This document shows positions 55,944-64,000 of a stretch of 64,000 nt of DNA, piece after piece. Source of the DNA: Trifolium pratense (lineage: Eukaryota; Streptophyta; Magnoliopsida; Fabales; Fabaceae); assembly GCF_020283565.1 (NCBI RefSeq), contig NC_060063.1, forward strand, positions 20,836,720 to 20,900,719, written 5' to 3'. The translations under genes were made by a program, and so were the position numbers. Under the pieces are notes generated by a model. It saw only the letters and a program-made list of their open reading frames with translations. It was not told the DNA's origin and made no database searches. Numbering within the stretch: position 1 is the stretch's first letter; each line of letters opens with the position of its first letter.

Positions 55944-57045
55944 TGAAGGTGTGAAAACACAAGAAGGGGGGGGGTTGAATTGTGTTTTAGCTAAGTTAAA
56001 ACTTTTTCAAGTTCTTAACTCAAATACGTTAGCAGCGGATAAATAACACAAATAATAACAAGAGAGAGAGAGAGAGATCACACAGGCAATTTATACTGGT
56101 TCCTCTCACAAAACGAGAGTAGTCCAGTCCCCTTGCACTTCCAAGGGATTTCACTATAATCACACAAGATTACACCTGCTCAAGCACACAAGCAAGAGAC
56201 TTCTCAACAATGCTCAAGCACACAAGCTTAAGACTTCACACTTAAGCACACAAGCTTAAGTTTCCTCAAATAATAGAAAAGTATATAACAATATACAGAT
56301 GCTCTTAGATGAACCTAAAGAGAGCAAATACAAAGAGTACAGAGTATTTGTCTAAAGTGCAAAAACACTTAACAGAGGTTCAGAGCTTGTATATCACAGA
56401 GTTCAGAGTTTGTTCAGCGCACGTTCAATTCTTGATAATTGTATATATTTATTTTATTTGTAGCTGAATCTTCTAGTATATATATACCACTAGAAAAGAG
56501 TCGTTGCAAAAGGAGCCGTTGGAGTTGATAATCTTTTGTCTTCAAGCAGTCTGTCTTGATGCAGTTTGGTTGTATCCAAAACTAAGAAAGAGTTTCAGTT
56601 ACTTTGACTACTGCAGAGTGGACTTTCCTTATTCAGCTAACAAAACTGAAAACCCACGTTCTCAAGTTAGGACAGACAAAACGAGAGTAGCTGAACTGAT
56701 CAGGCTTGAAAGGTCCTTTTCTTCATTGGTAGAAGAGTTGACTTGCAAAGGGAATCTTTACAGCTTTCAAAAAGATCTTCAGAGGTTGATGAAGCTTTAG
56801 TCACTTAAGAAGTTCTGAAGACTTCATCATCTGAAGGTTGTAACTTCTGAAGTCCAACATCTTCTGAGCGCTTATGAACTTCTGAATTCACATCATCTGA
56901 GCTTCACTCAGAGCTTATCTGATGCTTATATCTGCGCACTTAAAATAAATTTTTAGTTCTTCCAATTGTTTATTAATACTTTTGTTATCATCAAAACCTT
57001 TATAGATTTAGGGGCAAACATTTTTAAATCAATTTTGTTCCAACA
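55944..57045 (-). repeat. 3' LTR of antisense SIRE-like element (1102 bp)
   Basis: The plus strand begins TGAAGGTGTG and ends CCAACA, next to the complement of AAAAAGGGGGAGAT. Includes a (GA)n tract at about 56061 and three CAAGCACACAAGC words at 56180-56250. Confidence 0.9.
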
Positions 57046-57490
57046 ATCTCCCCCTTTTTGATGATGACAAACATAAGTATTAATTGACAATTGTTGTTAA
57101 ATTAACTTATCATGTTTCTCTTAGGTTTATGAGGTTTGCAAGCTCCCCCTAAGATTGATACTCCTTAAAGCCAAGGCTATCCATGATATTTTAATTTAGT
57201 ATAAGATTAAGATAATTTGAAATAAAACAAGTTTCATATCTTTCTTCAGAGTGAGAGGTTTGCAAGCTCTCCCCCTAAGTCTCATAAGGCTAAGTTAAAA
57301 TTGCACTCTTAACTTATCCTTACTTATGAAATTTATTTTAGTTTCAACTAACTTAGTCTCCACATTAAAATACGTAAAGCAACTTAAAAGTAACAACTTT
57401 TAATTTAATAGATAAAAGCGAGATAAAAGGCGTGGTTTCAGTTTTGAAACTTATCACTTATCAATTAATGCGTAACTACTCCCCCTTTTG
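57046..57490 (-). other. Multiple polypurine tracts (antisense element)
   Basis: Complements of purine tracts at 57048-57059 (adjoining the LTR), 57143-57150, 57267-57279 and 57478-57490. Same arrangement as 43952-44480. Confidence 0.85.
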
Positions 57491-57631
57491 TCATTATCAA
57501 AAAGTAAAAAAAATTTATAAAACCAAGACAGTCAAAAAAAAAAAAAAAGTGGTTGTTACAAAGGTGAATTAATTTCAAAAACAGAAAAAAACCAACGCGC
57601 TTAAAGGGTTATAAAAGGTAAACGAGTGAAC

Positions 57632-58003
57632 ATGCCTGCTTCACGGAAAAACAAGAATAAACAGGTAAAACAAGAAAGAGTAGGAATAATGAGAAGATTT
57701 AGCACACGCATTGCAGAGTTTAGGAGAAAGAAAGAAAACGAAAAACGCGAAGAAGAGGAGAAAAATAAAGAAGACAACAAGAAACCACAAGAGGCGGAGA
57801 TAATAATCATCTCATCAGATTCTGAAGCTGAAGAGAATGAAGATGATGCTGACTATGTTGAGTTCTTAGCTAGCTATGTTCCAGAAGAAGAACAAGAAGA
57901 AGAAGAAGAAGAAGAAGAACCAAACCCAGATCCCATAGAAATATCATCAGAGGATGCTGAGGAGAAATCTGAGATTTCTTCTGAGTATTATCCATCTGAT
58001 TAG
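57632..58003 (+). CDS. Small acidic ORF antisense to the SIRE-like element
   Basis: ATG 57632 (in a 125-codon open frame beginning at 57626), about 123 residues. Basic N-terminus (ASRKNKNKQVKQERVG), then a charged helix (FRRKKENEKREEEEKNKE), a SUMO-interaction-like motif (EIIIISSDSEAEENEDD), a poly-Glu run and a second IEISSEDAEE motif. A TATA-like TATAAAAGG lies only about 22 bases upstream, which is short for a transcription start. An AATAAA-like ATTAATAAAAA lies at about 58060. It lies between the env-like ORF and the 3' LTR in opposite orientation. Antisense extra ORFs are known in some plant LTR retrotransposons. The poly-Glu codons partly reflect a GAA repeat, so coding status is not certain. 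Confidence 0.55.
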   Translation: MPASRKNKNKQVKQERVGIMRRFSTRIAEFRRKKENEKREEEEKNKEDNKKPQEAEIIIISSDSEAEENEDDADYVEFLASYVPEEEQEEEEEEEEPNPDPIEISSEDAEEKSEISSEYYPSD

Positions 58004-58277
58004 GATTAGGTTGTCTTTTTCTTTTTCTTTTTACCAATGTACTCAACATGGTTAAAGCATTAATAAAAATTTTCGTTTTAAAAGCATCTTGTGTTCTTAT
58101 GGTCTTATTTAACAGAGAAAGTTTGCACAAACAAAAAAAAAAAAAAAAATAATGCCAAATCACATACATAACAAAAAAAATTGTTTAGACAAGATATGAA
58201 TAACAAGTTCAGAAAACAAACATCACAAAATATAATTAAGCAAAACATAAAAATATAAAGAAAATGTGCATAGAATC

Positions 58278-60890
58278 CTAGGGTTTCTTAAGGAAAGCTA
58301 AGAGTTGGTCAAATTTATCATTCAGCGATCCCACGTTTGAAACAAGACCATCCACTTTGGATTCCAGGTTGAGGTGAGCTGTCCTTTGCCTTTCTAAACC
58401 TTCTTGTTGCTCCCTCAGAGCTTCTTGAAAGATCTGCAACTGATCAATAACCACAGGAGCTTGATCTTCAATCAAAGGAACTTGTTCTTCAACCAAAGGT
58501 GCCTTGCCTTTATCAGATGATTCACCTTCCTCTGGATAATCGATCATCAGAACATCATCCTGATTCAGTACATCCAGTACATCCTCTTCTGGGGCATCCT
58601 CTTGATGTAGCTCAGTTGCCAACTGGGCAACTCTAGCAGCAGCTTCTTCCAGACGTTCCTTCTCAACCCTCTGAACTTCAAGACTCTGAAATAACTTGGA
58701 ATCAACCCAGCAGACCTTGAAAGCAGTTAAACGTTGTTCAGCAGCAACAAGTGCTTCCAGCTTAGCACGTTCAGACTCAGCATGATTAAAAGTGGTTAAC
58801 CTTTTCAATTCAGCCCTAGCCAGACTTTCCCTCATGGAGCTTATCACATCCAAGTCTCTTCTTCCAACCACAGCCTTAATTTCCTCAGCAGCACCATCCA
58901 AAGCATTGCAAATCCTTGCCTTAATGCTTGAAACTTCCAAATCCACATCAGAAGGACAAACTAGAAACCTGTCCTTTAACATAGATAATCTAACCAAGTC
59001 ATCATGAAACTGAGTGGATAGATTACTAAAAGGGTTAGATGATGAGGGTGAAGGATTGGGAATGGTAGAGAAGTTTGGTGTTTCAGTAGCAGGGTTGTCA
59101 ATAATAACAACTTCTGCCTCTGAAGGCTTGGGGGCACAAGTATGAATACGCTCAGGAGAAGTATATTCAGCACTTGGTTGAGGTTGAGGTTCAGGAATTG
59201 GTTCAGGGTTGGATTGTTCAGGAGATTTAAGTGGGGATGATGGTTCAGCAGGTTTAATTGGAGATGGTTGTTTTGTGGTTGAAGCTTGTTCAGGGTTAGG
59301 AATAAGTGATGAAGGTTCAGATGGTGAGATGATAGGTGTTTCTTTCTGAGTGAAGGTTTGATTATTGAGAGGGTTTGGACTAAGATGTTTCTCTAGTTCA
59401 GACAAAGGGTTGTCAGAGGTTGGAATATCAGAGGTTGGTAAAACAGTTCTGAGAGGTTTGGTGTAACCTATTCCAATCTCATTTTCATTAAAGATGTACT
59501 TAGAAGACTTACCTTTATCTTTAGGAACAGGAACAGGTCTTCTACAAAGTCTTTCAGCAAGTGTCTCTTCATCAGACTCAGTCTCATCTTCAGACTCAGA
59601 TTCTTCAGATGAACTGTCTACCTCAACAACAATAGGCTTTTTGGAAGCTCCTTCAGCAGCCTTGTTTGCAGTTTCTTCATGCTTCTTCTTTGTTCTCTGT
59701 TCAGCATCAGCTTGCTCCACCTTAATCCTTTTCTGAGCCAAAAGATCTGGCTTAGGTAGATCATCTTGAGCTTCAGCCTTTCTCTTTTGCTTCCTAGAAG
59801 GGTTATACTGGTTTGCAGGAGCCTTTGGAACCATACTCCTATCAACAACAAAACCTTCTTTTCTGAGCACTTCTAAGTAGTCCTGAATCACATGCTCAGC
59901 ATCAGCTTCAGATATGACTGGGTAGCCTTCTATGTACAGACGATCTTCAAGCCTAACAGAGAACTCTTGTGGAGGAGCAACAGGCTTAGATGCAATCAAA
60001 CGCATCTTGGACAGAAAACTAGCATTCAGAATCTCTGGATAAAACTTCTTCTGAACCAGTTCTGGGTGGAACTTCTGCAAGTTCTGAACCACGTGACCTT
60101 GATATAGAAGATCTGACAGCAACCTGGGATAAACTATAGTAGTTTTCCTCTGAGACTTACTTGCAAAAATTGCTTCACAAATCCGTTCAAAAAAGTAATC
60201 TCCAAGATTAACTCTCTTCCTTGTCAGAAGGAAATATAACAAATGACGATGCGTCCAGGAGATTGTATCAGTCCCTCCAACTCTTGGACTGATAGAAGCA
60301 AGGATTATCTTGAACAAAACTCTGCACTCGTCAGTCAATCCTTTGACTTTCCCTTTCAGCTTGAAGTCAGTGCAGATGAGATGCAGAAGATCATCTCTAT
60401 ATCTGGTATCCTTTTCAAAAGCATCTAACTCTATCCCAGAGTTAGGTAGACCAAGAAGAGCATTGAAATGAATTGGTGAGAAAGCCATATTCATCCCACA
60501 GATGTTAGACCTAATCTGAACACCTGTAAATTCCAGCAAGCCCATTTCCTTCCTAGTTTTACCCTTCAGACTAGGATTTCTCTCAATAGCAGCAATCTCT
60601 TCCTTCTTTGCTTCATGTTTATCAAACACTCTTGCTTTCATCCAAAATTTCTTAAGCAAGTCTGGGTAGATAGGACCGTTAAGCATGTCGAAGTACTTAT
60701 CCCATCTTTGTGATGTAAAGTACTGCTTAACTTCAAAGCCGTTTGCAGAAAGACTATCAAAATCCACAATCTTCTCAGACAGAAACGTGAGTTCAGATTC
60801 TGGAAATTCCATCTCGTTCCCAACAATCTGAAGGTTCTTGAACATAAATGGTGGAATCTTTGTTGAAGAAGATGACGAAGGTCCGGCCAT
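58278..60890 (-). CDS. SIRE-type env-like protein (870 aa)
   Basis: From ATG 60890 (MAGPSSSSSTKIPPF). The N-terminal 350 residues form a folded domain of the plant putative transposon protein type (SQRWDKYFDML, GMNMAFSPIHFNALLGLP, SWTHRHLLYFLLTRKRVNL). The middle is basic, then carries a hydrophobic-acidic motif (PIVVEVDSSSEESESED), a Pro/Ser/Glu low-complexity stretch and VVIIDNPATE. The C-terminus is coiled coil (EKERLEEAAARVAQLATEL; LREQQEGLERQR...LNDKFDQLLAFLKKP). No signal peptide or membrane segment is evident, so a true envelope role is doubtful. The frame is intact even though pol is broken. Confidence 0.85.
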   Translation of the reverse strand: MAGPSSSSSTKIPPFMFKNLQIVGNEMEFPESELTFLSEKIVDFDSLSANGFEVKQYFTSQRWDKYFDMLNGPIYPDLLKKFWMKARVFDKHEAKKEEIAAIERNPSLKGKTRKEMGLLEFTGVQIRSNICGMNMAFSPIHFNALLGLPNSGIELDAFEKDTRYRDDLLHLICTDFKLKGKVKGLTDECRVLFKIILASISPRVGGTDTISWTHRHLLYFLLTRKRVNLGDYFFERICEAIFASKSQRKTTIVYPRLLSDLLYQGHVVQNLQKFHPELVQKKFYPEILNASFLSKMRLIASKPVAPPQEFSVRLEDRLYIEGYPVISEADAEHVIQDYLEVLRKEGFVVDRSMVPKAPANQYNPSRKQKRKAEAQDDLPKPDLLAQKRIKVEQADAEQRTKKKHEETANKAAEGASKKPIVVEVDSSSEESESEDETESDEETLAERLCRRPVPVPKDKGKSSKYIFNENEIGIGYTKPLRTVLPTSDIPTSDNPLSELEKHLSPNPLNNQTFTQKETPIISPSEPSSLIPNPEQASTTKQPSPIKPAEPSSPLKSPEQSNPEPIPEPQPQPSAEYTSPERIHTCAPKPSEAEVVIIDNPATETPNFSTIPNPSPSSSNPFSNLSTQFHDDLVRLSMLKDRFLVCPSDVDLEVSSIKARICNALDGAAEEIKAVVGRRDLDVISSMRESLARAELKRLTTFNHAESERAKLEALVAAEQRLTAFKVCWVDSKLFQSLEVQRVEKERLEEAAARVAQLATELHQEDAPEEDVLDVLNQDDVLMIDYPEEGESSDKGKAPLVEEQVPLIEDQAPVVIDQLQIFQEALREQQEGLERQRTAHLNLESKVDGLVSNVGSLNDKFDQLLAFLKKP

Positions 60891-61340
60891 TGTTGGAGAT
60901 TAGGGTAGGGTTTGGAAACTAACGAGAGAGAAAGAAAGTGTGTTGGAGGTTTAGAGAGAATATGAAAGTGTAGGTTGTGAAAGTGAATAGTGTGCAAGTG
61001 TATTGTGTAAGTTTATTTAAATGAGTACAGTTAACACAAAAATGGCAAATTTGGGAAGTTACGCTAATTGACAGAAAGTTGAATACCAAAAATCATCATT
61101 AACCACCCACTACCTGACACACGTAGACCACGTGCAGAAATTTACTCGGTAACTGCTATTTTAATGGACAACTGTTCAGCAGCGAATGCTAAACGTTTCC
61201 CACTTAAATAGTTCAGAGCCTCTGAGATATTTAAAAATCTCTATCAGAGTTAAGTACTTCAGAGCTTGTGTTTCAGATGTTCTGAATCATAAGTTCTGAT
61301 ATACATAACCTCTTACACTTTAATTGCCAAAAACAATTTT
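60891..61340 (-). other. Spacer between pol and env-like ORF
   Basis: About 450 bases with stops in all frames. Pol ends in TGA followed by AAA, so unlike the element at 36.4 kb there is no leaky-stop arrangement here. The env-like ORF would need splicing or its own promoter. Confidence 0.7.
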
Positions 61341-63930
61341 TCATTCAGAGATTGAAAACATGTTCAGATGTTTCTTTATAAAATCAAATCTTTCAACAGA
61401 TAAAGCTTTAGTAAATATATCAGCCCATTGATTTTCAGTATCAACAAACTTAATATCTATAATGCCTCTCTGAACATAATCTCTGATAAAATGGTGTTTA
61501 ATTTCAATATGTTTGGCTCTAGAGTGTAGAATAGGATTTTTAGATAAATGAATGGCTGCAGTATTATCACAATATAAAGGAATATTGTTACTGCTTACCT
61601 GATAATCTTCTAACTGATATTTTAGCCAGAGTAGTTGTGTGCAACACTTAGCTGCTGAAATGTATTCTGCTTCTGCTGTAGACAAAGCTATAGTAGTTTG
61701 TCTCTTACTAGCCCAGGAGATAAGGTTTTCACCAACAAATTGACAATTGCCACTTGTGGATTTTCTTTCAATTTTATCTCCAGCATAGTCAGCATCACAG
61801 AATCCATTTAGCACATAATCATTGGATTTCTTATAGAGAAGTCCAAGATTAGTTGTTCCTTTCAGATACCTAAAGATTCTCTTTACAGCAGTAAGATGAG
61901 ATTCTCTGGGATCTGACTGGAATCTTGCACATAAGCAAACACTGAATAAAATATCTGGTCTAGAGGCTGTCAGATAGAGTAAGGAACCAATCATACCTCT
62001 GTAGACCTTTTGATCTACCTTTCCTTCATCATCTGACTTGCTCATGTTGGTAGTTGGATGCATAGGAGTGTTCATTATCTTGCAGTCATCTAGATTGAAT
62101 TTCTTCAGAAGTTCTTTAGTGTATTTTGATTGATGAACATAAGTTCCTTCCTTCTTCTGATTGATTTGAATTCCAAGAAAGAACTTCAACTCTCCCATCA
62201 TGCTCATTTCAAATTCATCCTGCATTATCTTAGAAAAATTCACTTCACCTTGTTCATTCAGCTTGTTTCTGAATACCCATTTTGTTCCAATAATGTTCTT
62301 GTGTGAAGGTTTAGGCACTAGAGTCCACACATCATTCCTTTGAAATTGATTCAGCTCTTCTTGCATTGCTACAATCCAAGCATCATCTTTCAGAGCTTCA
62401 TCAATCTTTGAGGGTTCCATCATTGAGATAAGACCAACTAAAGATTCCTCATTTCTTAGTTGAGATCTTGTCTTCCTTGGACTATCCTTGTTGCCTAAGA
62501 TCAGTTCCTCTGGATGTGATGATTTGTATTTGAAGGTGTTTCTTGGGGGCTCATCATCTTCAGACTCATCAACATCAGGTTCAGCAGTTGCTTCAGTTCT
62601 TTGTTGTTCAGAGTCTGTAGGAACTGTTATGTTCAGAGGTTCTTCAGAGAATGGATGTTCTGAGTAGTTTGGAATATCTGAATATTGATCCTCTGATACC
62701 TGAAATCTAGACAAACCTTCCACAAGCTCTGACACTTGGTCAGGCTCTTTGTCATCAAATTTGACATGCATACTTTCTTCCACAGTGTGTGTTTCAGAAA
62801 TATACAGTCTGTATGCTTTTGAGCGTTCAGAGTATCCTATAAAGATACCCTTGTAACCTCTAGCATCAAATTTCTTTAGATGGACTTTATTGTTTAAGAT
62901 ATAACATGTACATCCAAACTGATGAAAATAAGAGATATCAGGTTTTCTTCCTTTGAACAATTCATAAGCAGTTTTGTTCAACTTAGATCTGATATAGATT
63001 CTATTTTGAACATAACATGCTGTGTTTACAGCTTCTGCCCATAAAAACTTTGCTACATTAGTTTCATGCATCATGGTTCTGGCCATTTCTTGCAGAGTTC
63101 TATTCTTCCTTTCAACAACCCCATTTTGTTGAGGTGTTCTAGGAGAAGAGAATTCATGCAGAATACCATATTTTTCACAAAAGTTTTCAAAAGGTTCATT
63201 TTCAAATTCTCCACCATGATCACTTCTAACTTTTAAAATAGTGTAGCCTTTTTCATTTTGAATTTGTTTGCAGAAGATGCTAAACTCATCATAAGCTTCA
63301 TCTTTTGTTCTTAGGAATTTTACCCAAGTCCATCTACTGTAATCATCAACAATTACTAATCCATACTTCTTTCCATTGATAGAGGCAGTGTGAACTGGTC
63401 CAAAAAGATCAATGTGCAGAAGTTCCAATGGTCTTGAGGTAGAGACAATGTTCTTAGGTTTAAAAGATGATTTTGTAATTTTTCCTTTTTGACAAGAACC
63501 ACAAAGTGTGTTTGAGTGATATTTGATTTTAGGTAAACCTCTGACAAGGTCAAGCTTGCTAAGCTTAGAGATTAACCTCCAGTTAGCATGGCCTAACCTC
63601 TTATGCCAGATCCATTTTTCTTCACTCAAGGTCAAAAGACACATCACTTTTTGTTCATTCAAATCAGAAAGATTAATTTTATAAACATTGTTCTTTCTCA
63701 GACCTTTGAATATAATGGAGTTATCAGATTGTTTAGATACAGTACATGATTCCTTATTAAAGACAACTACATAACCATTGTCGCAAAATTGACTTATGCT
63801 CAATAAGTTATGTTTGAGTCCATCTACTAACCAAACATCATTAATAGATAGGGAAGAATTACCTACTGTACCTGTACCTATTGTCACCAGTCATATGCCT
63901 TGAACATCCACTATCCAGATACCATGAGTG
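61341..63930 (-). pseudogene. pol: Copia pol, two deletions
   Basis: Protease motif WYLDSGCSRHMTG lies at about 63880-63925 in a different frame from the rest: a deletion between it and GTGTVGNSSL removes the protease C-terminus and shifts the frame. From 63887 the frame is open to TGA 61341: GAG-pre-integrase (WHKRLGHAN), integrase with D (HIDLFGP), D (SDHGGEFE) and E (VERKNRT). Then RT is missing its core: sequence jumps in frame from NKLNEQGEV to NFSKIMQDEFEMSMMG at about 62240, losing about 160 residues, including the YVDD region seen in the other element. RNase H (STAEAEYISA, YCDNTAAI) remains. Non-autonomous. Confidence 0.88.
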
Positions 63931-64000
63931 TTTCATGATATTTCTTTGAGTGGCAGGCTGTATGAGAAACAACTTTAATCATTGCGATAGAACTCTTCAT

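Larger units (their letters stand above)
55944..64000 (-). mobile_element. Antisense SIRE-like copia element, partial
   Basis: The 3' LTR is 55944-57045 (minus strand TGTTGG...ACACCTTCA), preceded by purine tracts. Env-like ORF 58278-60890 and pol 61341 to about 63930. Gag and the 5' LTR lie beyond the window. Inserted after AGTTT (55939-55943) of the chromovirus LTR. Pol carries two deletions, so the copy is defective. Confidence 0.93.

Noticed and set aside
56504..56800. 98-residue plus-strand frame in the SIRE-like LTR
   Set aside because: Antisense to the LTR and composed of LTR repeats; no support.

Overview
This is about 64 kb of plant nuclear DNA, AT-rich and almost entirely nested transposable elements. 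It is a eudicot and most likely a legume. That assignment is inference, based on SIRE-type copia elements with an env-like ORF, tRNA-iMet-primed gypsy elements and MYB/SANT-type Harbinger ORF1. I saw no intact host gene. I saw only a cysteine-rich secreted-peptide gene in three broken copies, and one probable host first exon at about 49.0 kb.

Layout. 1-30.5 kb: three tandem copies of a roughly 2.6 kb unit (504-8812, 8813-17929, 17930-about 26040). Each copy was later hit by different elements. Copy 1 carries a gypsy LTR at 1-503 and a complete but non-coding gypsy element (1594-8443, TSD AAACC). Copy 2 carries a 5'-truncated gypsy element with a 3.46 kb LTR (11449-17897). Copy 3 carries a PIF/Harbinger element (18982-25595, TSD TTA), which itself contains a Helitron, a MITE and a broken endogenous pararetrovirus. 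A 3.28 kb solo LTR (26626-29908, TSD ATTTG) and copia LTR fragments follow. 30.6-35.3 kb: low-complexity intergenic DNA with a second short Helitron, a SINE-like element and foldback repeats. 35.3-47.7 kb: a gypsy solo LTR split by a very young, nearly intact SIRE-like copia element (35400-45489, LTRs of 1007 bp each, TSD CTTTT). 47.7-49.1 kb: non-repeat DNA ending in a probable host promoter, 5' UTR and exon 1. 49.1-64 kb: an antisense chromovirus (intact gag-pol) sitting in the putative first intron, with an antisense SIRE-like element nested in its upstream LTR and running off the window.

How the parts work. The copia element at 35.4-45.5 kb has gag-pol ending in TAG CAG TTA, the classic leaky-stop context, in frame with an env-like ORF. 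Both SIRE-like elements carry four polypurine-tract-like motifs before the 3' LTR. The antisense one also carries an oppositely oriented small acidic gene.

The most unusual signal is an array of short hairpins at one homologous position in at least five gypsy LTRs. In each array the linker or core is conserved, but the two stem arms change together so that pairing is kept (for example GTGAC/GTCAC, GTAAC/GTTAC and GTGGC/GCCAC around the same 16-base core). I do not know a description of this.
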